Below are positions 50,189 through 59,416 of a DNA stretch of 64,000 nucleotides, one piece after another. Every line of letters starts with the position of its first letter. The stretch's first letter is position 1. The stretch lies in contig JAJQGU010000015.1 of NCBI GenBank assembly GCA_021200315.1, positions 1 to 64,000 on the forward strand. Reading direction: 5' to 3'. The notes under the pieces are model-generated. The model saw nothing but the letters and a program-made list of their open reading frames with translations, made no database searches and was not told the DNA's origin. Source of the DNA: Akkermansiaceae bacterium. Lineage in GTDB: Bacteria > Verrucomicrobiota > Verrucomicrobiia > Verrucomicrobiales > Akkermansiaceae. The translations under genes and the position numbers were made by a program.

Positions 50189-51814
50189 ATGGACGTTAAA
50201 CAAAAAACGATAGCACTGATTGATGCTTTAAAATCCACTTGTCAGGCCTATGGCATGGGCAACGATGGAAACGAATATAAGATTATCACCCAGGTTTTCT
50301 TGTATAAGTTCCTGAACGACAAATTTGGCTATGAGGTTAAAAAAATAAGCCCTAAATTGGCATCTGCGGAGAAATGGGAAGTGGCTTATGCAGAGATGTC
50401 TGAGGATGAACGCTGGGACATCTTAGACAGTCTGTCTTCAGATGTGCCGAGACTTTACCCGGAACACTTGATTTCGAATCTCTGGAATCAGCAAGCTAAG
50501 GGTGATTTTGACCTGATTTTTGACAGCACAATGACGGATATCGCAGACAAGAACATGGACATTTTCTCAACCCAGACCACGCAAAGGACGAAAATTCCGC
50601 TGTTTGAGAAGCTGACCATAAATGTTACTGATGATGCCCAGCGTGCCCCGTTTGCCCGTGCGTTAGTAGATAAGTTGGTGGATTTCTCTTTCGAGGAGGC
50701 TTTTTCACAGAATTATGATTTCTTCGCGGCCATCTTTGAGTATCTGATTAAGGACTACAACACAGCTGGTGGCGGCAAGTATGCGGAGTACTATACCCCA
50801 CATTCCATCGCGATGATTATGGCGCGCCTCCTTGTTGGAAATGCGACCGACTTACATAATATCGAGTGCTATGACCCGTCAGCAGGAACGGGTACACTCC
50901 TTATGGCATTGAGCCACCAGATTGGGGAAGACAGGTGTACTATTTTTGCTCAGGACATCTCTCAGAAGAGTAATAAGATGCTGAAGCTGAATCTGATTCT
51001 GAACGGATTGGTTTCTTCGCTTGACCATGCAATCCAGGGAGACACATTGGTGGCTCCATATCATAAGAGTGATGACGGTCAGGAACTCAGAACATTCGAC
51101 TACGTCGTATCGAATCCACCATTTAATATGGACTTCTCGGAAACACGGGAACAGATTGCAGCGATGCCAGTTCGGTTTTGGGCCGGTGTTCCCAATGTGC
51201 CCAAAAAGAAAAAGACAAGCATGGCGATATATACTTGCTTTATTCAGCATGTGATTAACTCATTGAAACCGAATACTGGAAAAGGAGCCATTGTTGTTCC
51301 TACCGGTTTCGTGACTGCGAAGAGCGGCGTGGAAAGTAAGATTCTGAAGCACATCGTAGACGAGCATATCGTGTATGGGTGCATCAGTATGCCGTCAAAT
51401 ATATTTGCTAATACCGGCACTAATGTTTCTGTACTTTTCTTTGATAACTCTCGTTCTGCCGAGAAGGTAGTTTTGATTGACGCCTCAAAGATGGGAGAAG
51501 AATACAAAGACGGGAATAATCAAAAGCGTCGTCTGCGCGATAATGAAATCGACCAGATTGTTGATACATTTCTGAATCAGGAGGCTGTGGATGATTTTTC
51601 TGTGGCGGTAACATATGATGAAATCAAAGAAAAAAAATACTCTCTCGCAGCGGGACAGTATTTCGATGTGAAGATTGAGTATGTAGAACTATCGCAAGAG
51701 CAGTTCATTGCCAGAATGCGAGCCTATGAAGAAAGCTTACAGGCGTACTTTAGTGAGGGGGAAAAGCTGCAGCAGGAAATCATGGAGCAACTGAAGAAGG
51801 TGAAGTATGAGTAG
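50189..51814 (+). CDS. hsdM: Type I R-M system methyltransferase subunit (inner system)
   Basis: YDPSAGTGTLLMALSHQIG (motif I), VVSNPPFNMDFSE (motif IV). Confidence 0.97.
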   Translation: MDVKQKTIALIDALKSTCQAYGMGNDGNEYKIITQVFLYKFLNDKFGYEVKKISPKLASAEKWEVAYAEMSEDERWDILDSLSSDVPRLYPEHLISNLWNQQAKGDFDLIFDSTMTDIADKNMDIFSTQTTQRTKIPLFEKLTINVTDDAQRAPFARALVDKLVDFSFEEAFSQNYDFFAAIFEYLIKDYNTAGGGKYAEYYTPHSIAMIMARLLVGNATDLHNIECYDPSAGTGTLLMALSHQIGEDRCTIFAQDISQKSNKMLKLNLILNGLVSSLDHAIQGDTLVAPYHKSDDGQELRTFDYVVSNPPFNMDFSETREQIAAMPVRFWAGVPNVPKKKKTSMAIYTCFIQHVINSLKPNTGKGAIVVPTGFVTAKSGVESKILKHIVDEHIVYGCISMPSNIFANTGTNVSVLFFDNSRSAEKVVLIDASKMGEEYKDGNNQKRRLRDNEIDQIVDTFLNQEAVDDFSVAVTYDEIKEKKYSLAAGQYFDVKIEYVELSQEQFIARMRAYEESLQAYFSEGEKLQQEIMEQLKKVKYE

Positions 51815-52910
51815 ACGAGCATTACGAGAGATAGGCAAAATACAAGCCGGTCCTTTCGGAACACAGCTTCATAAAGAGGAATATGTTGAAGAAGGCATTC
51901 CTATGCTTAATGCAAAAAATGTAGGAGATGGAGTTGTGATATTGGATTCTGTTGACTATGTTTCAGAAAGTGTTTGTGAGAGACTCCCAAATTATATACT
52001 TAAAGAAGGGGACATCCTATTTGGTAGAGCAGGCTCGATTGAACGTCATACTTATGTGACAAAAGAATTTGAAGGCTGTTTCCAAGGGACTAACTGCATA
52101 AGGATTAGATGCAATAATCCAGAAATGGCTGCCTATGTTTCATATTATCTGTGGTCACCACAAGTGAAGCAGACGATTACCAATAAGACAGGGGGTTCGG
52201 TATTATCGTATATTACAACCGATTTACTCAGTGAAATTGTTGTAGATTTACCAGATGAGAAAACTTTGAAAGCAGTTAGTAGACTACTGCTAACTCTTGA
52301 CTGGAAAATCCAAAACAACAATCGTATAAATGATAATTTAGCGCAGATGACCTACGATACATACATGCACCTGTTCTTTTCGAAATTACCTAACGGAAAA
52401 CTCGGCGACATTATTCTTGAGAATAATAAATCCTCCGTCCAAGTTGGAATGGCAAAATCTGCAAACGGTAAATATCCGTTCTTTACAAGCGGAGATGCTA
52501 TTCTCGAATGGAATGAGTGTATGGTATCCGGCCGAAATTGCTACTTAAATACCGGTGGAAATGCCGGAGTAAAGTATTACGTTGGTGATGCAGCTTATTC
52601 CACAGATACATGGTGTATCACCGGGAAAAACAATACTGCCGACTACCTATATCTCACACTACTGTCAATAAAGCCAGAGCTTAATCAGAAATTTTTCCAA
52701 GGTACTGGTCTAAAGCATTTGCAGAAGCCTCTTCTGCGGGATAGAAAGATATATATTCCATGCGAAGAAGAACTTTCTGCCTTTAACAAGAGCATTCAAC
52801 CCATGTTCGATATGATTTCTGCCAATATCAGAGAGAATCAAAGGCTTACAAAGCTTCGTGATTGGCTCCTACCGATGTTGATGAACGGGCAAGCAACTAT
52901 AGAGGACTAA
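51807..52910 (+). CDS. hsdS: Type I R-M system specificity subunit (inner system)
   Basis: Two target-recognition domains (IGKIQAGPFGTQL..., LGDIILENNKSS...), C-terminal LTKLRDWLLPMLMNGQATIED; overlaps hsdM by 8 nt. Confidence 0.95.
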   Translation: MSRRALREIGKIQAGPFGTQLHKEEYVEEGIPMLNAKNVGDGVVILDSVDYVSESVCERLPNYILKEGDILFGRAGSIERHTYVTKEFEGCFQGTNCIRIRCNNPEMAAYVSYYLWSPQVKQTITNKTGGSVLSYITTDLLSEIVVDLPDEKTLKAVSRLLLTLDWKIQNNNRINDNLAQMTYDTYMHLFFSKLPNGKLGDIILENNKSSVQVGMAKSANGKYPFFTSGDAILEWNECMVSGRNCYLNTGGNAGVKYYVGDAAYSTDTWCITGKNNTADYLYLTLLSIKPELNQKFFQGTGLKHLQKPLLRDRKIYIPCEEELSAFNKSIQPMFDMISANIRENQRLTKLRDWLLPMLMNGQATIED

Positions 52911-52964
52911 GCTGCTAAATTATCATTTAGCGTTGCGCTTGAAAATAGAAAGAGGAGGCCACAG

Positions 52965-53825
52965 ATGGCAAGGCACGGAAAAATAATAAACATGTATTAC
53001 ATGGATGATTCGGTAGACGGCAGGTGCAAATGCACTGTGGCCAACTGGACTGGCGTGATATATAAAATCCCCAGAGACGATTTAAGCAGATGCCAGGAAC
53101 GGAGCGAATTAAAACAGAGTGGCGTGTATTTCTTGTTTGGTGCATCAGAGAATGATGATCAGCTGGTCTATGTTGGACAGGCAGGAAGCCGGAAGAACGG
53201 GAAAGGCATACTGCTGCGCCTGCAGGAGCATGACAACCCCAAGGAAGACTACTGGAATAATGCCGTTGTGATTACAACGCAGAACAATTCCTTCGGTCCC
53301 ACAGAGATAAGCTATCTTGAGAATCGCTTCCATCAGCTTGCACAGGACGCAAACAGGTATAAGCTGATGAACAGTCTCCAACCCTATCGTGGACGGGTGA
53401 CAGAAGAAAAAGAGGTCGAGATGGCCGAATTCATCGACCTTACAACGCTCATTATAGGTGCCCTAGGTTACCGGGTATTTATGCCCTTGGTACCCAAGAA
53501 GAATCGTGGCGGAAAGACTCCCTCGGACGTATTGCACTTCGCTCCCAATCGTTATAATGCAACAGCCGTCCGTACATCAGAGGAATTTGTCCTGTTGAAA
53601 GGAAGTCAAATTTCCCCCACAATCAGTAAGGCGTGCAGTCCGGCAATCAACAAGAACCGCGAGAAATTTGCATCTAAGGTTTCGCCCGATTGGGTTACTA
53701 CAGAGGACATACCCTTCGGAAGTTCATCAGCGGCGGCCGGCTTCGTTGGCGGCTGTAACTTGAGCGGCAATCAGGTTTGGGTAGATGACAATGGTGTTAG
53801 GCTTGGCGAGCTTTTGATGAAATGA
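52965..53825 (+). CDS. GIY-YIG nuclease family protein with DUF4357-like C-terminus
   Basis: GVYFLFGASENDDQLVYVGQAGSRKNGKGILLRLQEH; C-terminal SSSAAAGFVGGCNLSGNQVWVDDNGVRLGELL. Confidence 0.85.
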   Translation: MARHGKIINMYYMDDSVDGRCKCTVANWTGVIYKIPRDDLSRCQERSELKQSGVYFLFGASENDDQLVYVGQAGSRKNGKGILLRLQEHDNPKEDYWNNAVVITTQNNSFGPTEISYLENRFHQLAQDANRYKLMNSLQPYRGRVTEEKEVEMAEFIDLTTLIIGALGYRVFMPLVPKKNRGGKTPSDVLHFAPNRYNATAVRTSEEFVLLKGSQISPTISKACSPAINKNREKFASKVSPDWVTTEDIPFGSSSAAAGFVGGCNLSGNQVWVDDNGVRLGELLMK

Positions 53826-53836
53826 GGTGATTGATT

Positions 53837-54467
53837 ATGGATATGAGGAACAGAACAGAAAGCCATGGCTTTTGTATCCCTCAAGATGTAATGCTGCTTG
53901 AGGGCTTTGCCGAGGCTCATCAATATCTTTTTGATGATATGCTCTTTTCAAAGGGTTCTATTACCAATCAGTTTATTATGGTAAAAGCAAAAAAATGAAG
54001 CTGGTGAGTGGGTCGATAGAGTTGGCGATTTGCCGCCAGAACTTAATGACTTTACATATGACTGGTTTGACTATCATATTGCTGATTTAGACGAAGGCAC
54101 TACTGGCTGCTTTAATCCTGGTGAACAGTCAATTACCATCGACACAGAGTATGTAGACAATGAATCAGTGATTTTGCATGAAATGATACACCTTCATGAG
54201 TATGTTTTGAATGAGCTGCCGATGTTCTACCATGATTCGTATTTCTGGTGCCTATATACTGATTTGCGTGACAAGATTCCGGATTTGGATGAGAGAATCA
54301 GAGACTACGGTCATGTTCAAAAGGAAAATAATCTTGCAGAACTAGGTGGCGTTCATGACCTTACTTTTCTCTTGAAGAGTTTTGACATAGACTTGCGAAT
54401 GGGCTATAAGCTCGGCACTGTATTTGGATATGGTTATGATAAAGGACAGAAAGGACTTGATATATAA
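53837..54467 (+). pseudogene. Zinc metallopeptidase-like protein (HExxH), apparently frameshifted
   Basis: MDMRNRTESHGF...NQFIMVKAKK* then, after removing one A of the A7 run (53989-53995), NEAGEWVDRVGDLPPELNDFTYDW...VILHEMIHLHEYVL. Confidence 0.6.
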
Positions 54468-54470
54468 ACC

Positions 54471-54527
54471 TTTTAACGATGCCCATACATTTTAACGTTC
54501 CTTATACTTTTTAACGATGCACTGACC
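54471..54527 (+). repeat. Three 19-bp-spaced direct repeats (TTTTAACG core)
   Basis: TTTTAACG at 54471, 54490 and 54509; copies 1 and 3 share TTTTAACGATGC. Confidence 0.7.
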
Positions 54528-54569
54528 AGCTTGCGGTACAGGCGACTTTCTGGTTTGGAGGTGAGGCAA

Positions 54570-55601
54570 ATGACACGATTTCGTACACAACTTAACCGCT
54601 CAGTTACCCATCTTCGCCCTCGGAAAAGCTTGAAGTATCAACATATTTTCGAGTTTCGTCCTGTATCGTTTTATGCCGTCGATTATTGTACAGATGCCCT
54701 TTGTATCAAAGACGGTGTCAAAATAGACCCCGCCTGCGGCAGCGGTTCTCTGCTTTTGAAGGCCGTAAAAATTCTTGGAAAAGACGCCGTTCGCAACGGA
54801 TTCTATGGTCAGGAAATCAACATCACCACCTACAACCTCTGTCGTATCAATATGTTTCTGCACGACGTGGGTTTTGACAAATTCAATATTGCCTGCGAGG
54901 ATACCCTGACAGCACCGCAACACTGGGATGATGAGCCATTCGAGCTGATTGTTTCAAATCCACCCTATTCGGTAAAATGGGAAGGCTCGGACAATCCACT
55001 GCTCATCAATGACCCCCGTTTCACGCCCGCAGGAGCGCTGGCACCCAAAAGCAAGGCAGACATGGCGTTCATCATGCACAGCCTTTCCTGGCTGGCGGAG
55101 AACGGAACGGCGGCCATCGTCTGCTTCCCCGGCATCATGTACCGGGGCGGCGCGGAGCAGAAAATCAGAACATATCTGATCGACAACAATTTTATCGATT
55201 GCATCATCCAGCTCCCCAGCAATCTGTTCTTCGGCACCTCCATCACCACCTGCATCATGGTGCTGAAAAAGGGCAAGCCGGACAACAAGGTCCTGTTCAT
55301 CGACGCAACCAATGAATGCATCAAGGTTACAAACAACAACAAGCTGACCGCCGATAATATTGACCGGATTGTTGCGGCCTTTACCGCCCGTGAGGATGAA
55401 GCTCACTTCACCCACCTGGCCTCTCATGATGAGGTGGAGAGAAATGGCTACAATCTTTCCGTATCCACCTATGTGGAGGCGGAGGACACACGGGAGAAGA
55501 TCGACATCGTAAAGCTGAACGCAGAGATCGAAGAAATCGTCGCCCGTGAGCAGGCGCTGCGGGATGAAATCGATAAGATTATCACAGAAATCGAGGTATG
55601 A
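54570..55601 (+). pseudogene. hsdM: Type I HsdM (outer system), C-terminal fragment with new N-terminus
   Basis: DPACGSGSLLLKAVKILGKD, IVSNPPYSVKWEG, YRGGAEQKIRTYLIDNNFIDCIIQLP; GGAGGTGAGG Shine-Dalgarno before ATG 54570; longest ORF starts at 54531. Confidence 0.88.
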
Positions 55602-56626
55602 GTATGGGTAAGAAAAAGAATGAAGTCTCTATACGTTCATCTGCAGCAGAGTATTTGACGTTTGTTGCGTCTACCGGCGATAGCGACGAAAGTATAGAAA
55701 TGCGTTACGAGGATGAGAATATCTGGCTGACGCAGAAAATGATGGCTGTATTATATGATGTTGATATCCGCACGATTAATGAGCATGTTAAAAAAATATA
55801 TGCGGATAATGAATTGACAGAGGCGGCAACTATCCGAAATTTCCGGATAGTTCAAAGGGAAGGCAGCAGGCAAGTTTCTCGAAACACGAAACATTATAAC
55901 CTGCAAATGATTATTGCTGTTGGGTTTAAGGTGAATAATGAACGTGCCGTCCAGTTCCGTAAATGGGCGAATATCATCGTAAAAGACTACACTATCCAGG
56001 GATGGGTGATGGATGATGAGCGCCTGAAAAACGGCGGCACAGTTCTAACGAAGGAATATTTCGAGAAGCAACTTAAACAAATCGAAATCAACATTGACTA
56101 CATTCTGATGCTGGTGGCCAAATATCACAGCAGCCATTGCGAGGACAAGGAAGTGCTCGTCACCATCCGCAAGGCCGTTGATGCCAGCCCGGAACTGCGC
56201 AGCAAAAAGGCCCTGATAGAACACTTCATCGGCAGCCTGAACGGCGTGAAAGACGTGATAGGCGAATGGCAAACCTATGTGACAGAGGAACGGGAACGCG
56301 AGCTTGCCCAGATTATCAGCGAAGAGCATCTGAAAGAACCGGAAACGCGAAAATTCGTCGAAAACGCCTTCCGAGACGGCAAAGTCAAAACAACCGGGAC
56401 GGACATAGGCAATCTGATGCCGCCGATCTCCCGCATTGGCGGAAAACGTGAAAAGAAAAAACAGACAGTAATTGACAAACTGGAATCTTTCTTTGAACGA
56501 TTCTTCGGAATCGGCGGGGCATTCAAGGCGGAGAGAGTCAAAGAAACCGTTCATCCGCTCCACGAAGGCGAAAACTTGTCAATGGCTGCTGAAAATGCCG
56601 CCGCGCAGAGCGCTGACACGCGTTGA
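55598..56626 (+). CDS. RhuM-family protein fused in frame to the C-terminal domain of a type I HsdR
   Basis: N-terminal RhuM: ENIWLTQKMMAVLYDVDIRTINEHVKKIYADNELTEAATIRNFRIVQREGSRQVSRNTKHYNLQMIIAVGFKVNNERAVQFRKWA; C-terminal EcoEI_R_C-like: INIDYILMLVAKYH...RKFVENAFRDGKVKTTGTDIGNLMPPISR. Confidence 0.85.
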   Translation: MSMGKKKNEVSIRSSAAEYLTFVASTGDSDESIEMRYEDENIWLTQKMMAVLYDVDIRTINEHVKKIYADNELTEAATIRNFRIVQREGSRQVSRNTKHYNLQMIIAVGFKVNNERAVQFRKWANIIVKDYTIQGWVMDDERLKNGGTVLTKEYFEKQLKQIEINIDYILMLVAKYHSSHCEDKEVLVTIRKAVDASPELRSKKALIEHFIGSLNGVKDVIGEWQTYVTEERERELAQIISEEHLKEPETRKFVENAFRDGKVKTTGTDIGNLMPPISRIGGKREKKKQTVIDKLESFFERFFGIGGAFKAERVKETVHPLHEGENLSMAAENAAAQSADTR

Positions 56627-57038
56627 CGCCAATTTATTAACCGTTCACAGGACAATCGACGGCGCAGGGGGGGGAAGGACGAGTGAACGATTCAGAGGTG
56701 AAATTCGCCCGCACCCATAAGCAGAGAGCAAAGAAAAGATTCGTGATTTCTGTCAATCAGCGGAATGATGACCGGCAAAAACCGCACGCAGCTCTACAAT
56801 GAGCGCGTGAAGGCGGTTCGGAGACAAAAAGAGCCATTTTTGGGGAAGCCTCGCCTCCATCCCTCACCAAGATGGAACAAACGACGGCCGCCTGTAACCG
56901 ATGGTCAGCAGCGCCCGGCCACGGTTCCCCCGCTGGTGCCGTCTATGTATAATCTCTTGGGGGAAAATATAATTGAATCGGCAAAACAAACCTTGCGCAG
57001 AAGATCTATGAGGAGCATCGGGAATAAAGCGGCGAGGG

Positions 57039-57962
57039 TTATTTGCCGATCAGAGCCTCCCACCGCACGGCGGCGGCAGCGATCTCCCCGGCACTGCGCG
57101 AGGAAGACAGCTCCCACGTGAGCGGCATTTCGGGCGTGAAAAGTGCGCACAAGCCCTCAAAATCCACCCCGCCGTCAAAGGGGACGCGGTGATCGCGGTC
57201 CGGCCACCGCACATCGTTCACATGCCCGCCCACGAGATAGGGGCGCATGCGCTCCAGAAACTGGCGGTGATCGAGCAGAAGAAGATTGTGCTTGCGCTGC
57301 ACGTGGCCGAAATCATGCCAATAGCCCACGTGGGGCACATCGGCGAACTCCCTCATGAAGAGCTCCATCTCCTCCTCGTCCGGCACCTGCTCCAGATGGC
57401 TCCGCGCCTCGACGCCGAGCGTCACGCCCGTGCCCCCGGCATAATCCGCCAGCTCGCGGAGAGCGATGAGAGCCCTCTCCACATAGAGCGGGGCGAGCCG
57501 GCGGCGGCGGCGCACGATTTTCCCCTTGAGCTCCGCGTATTCCCGTGAATCCAGAAAGCCGCGCCGCGCCCGCGCCTCGAGAAGCCGCGAGCCGTCCTTC
57601 GAACGGAAGAGCGGCACCGAGCCCATGTGCAGCACCACGTACCGAGCCCCGAACGAGGCGGCCTGGTCGATCGTCCTCTTGCTGAGATCCAGAGCGCGGC
57701 GGCGCTCCGCGGGGCGGTGGGAGGTGAATTGGAAGGCATCCGGGGAATCGCCGCGGACATCGAGCGGCGCGGGAAAGAAATTGTGCAGGCCGGCCACCGT
57801 CACCGCCTTCTCCTTCACGCGCCCGAGAATGCCGGGCAGCAGACTCACGCTCATGCCGTGGGAGAGCTCGACACGATCGAAGCCCAAGGCGAGAATCTCG
57901 TCGATCATCGCTGCGCCGTCGGTGTGCCGGCGCCCGTTCCAGCATGTCGAAAAAACGCGCAT
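57039..57962 (-). CDS. Sugar phosphate isomerase/epimerase-like TIM-barrel protein
   Basis: MRVFSTCWNGRRHTDGAAMIDEILALGFDRVELSHG, LGVEARSHLEQVPDEEEM, VGYWHDFGHVQ, GGHVNDVRWPDRDHRVPFDGGVDF. Confidence 0.8.
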   Translation of the reverse strand: MRVFSTCWNGRRHTDGAAMIDEILALGFDRVELSHGMSVSLLPGILGRVKEKAVTVAGLHNFFPAPLDVRGDSPDAFQFTSHRPAERRRALDLSKRTIDQAASFGARYVVLHMGSVPLFRSKDGSRLLEARARRGFLDSREYAELKGKIVRRRRRLAPLYVERALIALRELADYAGGTGVTLGVEARSHLEQVPDEEEMELFMREFADVPHVGYWHDFGHVQRKHNLLLLDHRQFLERMRPYLVGGHVNDVRWPDRDHRVPFDGGVDFEGLCALFTPEMPLTWELSSSRSAGEIAAAAVRWEALIGK

Positions 57963-58079
57963 GAGCCCGGAGAGAATATACCTTCCCCGGCTCTCGCCCG
58001 TCAAGGAGAAAGGGGGCGCTGAGAACTCATGACCCGATTGGCGCTTGAGACCGCGCCCCGAAGCGCATATACTGGCGCG

Positions 58080-58988
58080 ATGAACTGGTGGCGCCTGATT
58101 GCCGTGCTTTTCTTCACCCCGCTGGCGGCGGCGGGCGTCAAGGTGGCCGCGCTGCACCCCCTGCTGGGCGACCTGGCGAGGGAAACGGGAGGCGGCCGGG
58201 TGGAGGTGGCCGACCTGCTGCGGCCCACGGGCAACCCGCATACATTTGAACCCACGGCGCGCGAACTCGCCGCCGCCGCGGACGCGGCGATCGTGCTGGC
58301 CACGGGCAAGCGGATGGAGCCCTATCTGGACCGCCTGCGCGACAGCCTGCCCCCGCAGACGCTCCTGCTCGACCTCGGCGCCGCGATCCCGGCCGCGGAA
58401 GTCCCCTGCCCCCGCGGCGCGGAAGAAGGAGCCCACGGCCACAGCGCGAACGATCCCCACTGGTGGCACACGCCCGCGAACATGAAAAGAGCCGCGCGGC
58501 GCCTCGCCGCCGCCCTGGAGGCCATCGACCCGGAGGGGCGCGAACTGTACCGCGCACGCCTGAAAGAATGGAACCGCCGCATGGACCGCCTCGACGCCGA
58601 AGCGCGCACGGCGCTGGCCGGCATCCCGCCCGAGCGCCGCGTGCTGGCTACGGCGCACGCCTCCATGTGCCACTTCTGCCGGGAATACGGCTTCACCCCC
58701 CTGCCGCTGCAAGGAGTCTCCGCGCAGGACGAAGGCCACGCCGCCGCTCTGGCCGCCGTGCTGGCAGAACTCCGCCGCCGCCGCGCGGGCGCTCTGTTCA
58801 CGGAAATGAACGCCCCGCCCAAAATGCTCGAAACCATCGCCCGGCAGCTCCACGTGCCCGCCCTGCCCCTGATCACGGACGGCCTGCACCCCGAACTGCG
58901 CACATTCGAGGCGATATTCCGCCACAACGTGAAAACCATCGCCGAGGGGCTCACCCCCGCGCCCCGGGATGCGGCGCCCGCCCCCTGA
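58080..58988 (+). CDS. Metal (zinc/manganese) ABC transporter substrate-binding protein
   Basis: ZnuA-like: LRPTGNPHTFEPTARELAAAADAAIVLATG, NDPHWWHTPANM, ATAHASMCHFCREYGF. Confidence 0.88.
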   Translation: MNWWRLIAVLFFTPLAAAGVKVAALHPLLGDLARETGGGRVEVADLLRPTGNPHTFEPTARELAAAADAAIVLATGKRMEPYLDRLRDSLPPQTLLLDLGAAIPAAEVPCPRGAEEGAHGHSANDPHWWHTPANMKRAARRLAAALEAIDPEGRELYRARLKEWNRRMDRLDAEARTALAGIPPERRVLATAHASMCHFCREYGFTPLPLQGVSAQDEGHAAALAAVLAELRRRRAGALFTEMNAPPKMLETIARQLHVPALPLITDGLHPELRTFEAIFRHNVKTIAEGLTPAPRDAAPAP

Positions 58989-58993
58989 AAACC

Positions 58994-59416
58994 ATGTCCC
59001 CGCGGCTTCAATTCTGTCTGGCGCTCCTCGGCGCGCTCCTTGCCGGCTGGCCGCTGTGGCGGCTGACCATGCCCGCGGAGACGGCCGCGGCGGCTCCCGC
59101 GCCGCGGGAAACACCGGAAAACGCCCGGCCGGCCACGCTCACCGTGCGCTTCACGGGAAAACCGAAAAAACTGCGCGTGCAGCTGGGGGACGAAACGCTC
59201 GCCGCCCGGCCGGCGGACGAGGACAGCCCATGGGAAAGCGAAGTGACCCTCCCCGCGGGCGCGGCTCCCCTCGCCCTGCGCGTGCAGGCCGAATGGGACG
59301 GGGACGCGCCCCAGGCCGTCACCCTCGGGCTCGAACCGGACTGCCTGCCGGCGCGCGAAGCGACCCGCTGGAGCGACGCCGGCCGCCTGGATGACATCTT
59401 TTTGTTCTCATGGTAG
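58994..59416 (+). CDS. Hypothetical membrane-anchored protein in the metal ABC operon
   Basis: 140 aa, N-terminal TM/signal; lies between the binding protein and the ATPase gene. Confidence 0.6.
   Translation: MSPRLQFCLALLGALLAGWPLWRLTMPAETAAAAPAPRETPENARPATLTVRFTGKPKKLRVQLGDETLAARPADEDSPWESEVTLPAGAAPLALRVQAEWDGDAPQAVTLGLEPDCLPAREATRWSDAGRLDDIFLFSW

Larger units (their letters stand above)
46406..54725. mobile_element. ~8.3-kb insertion carrying a complete type I R-M cassette, inserted in hsdM
   Basis: Boundaries defined by the split codons ...AAGGTATATGA | GACCCCGCC...; interior visibly AT-richer than the flanks; no transposase recognised. Confidence 0.7.

Noticed and set aside
57039-59114. 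691-aa minus ORF as one protein
   Set aside because: Only 57039..57962 is the TIM-barrel protein; the rest is antisense to the ZnuA-like gene and reads as shadow sequence.
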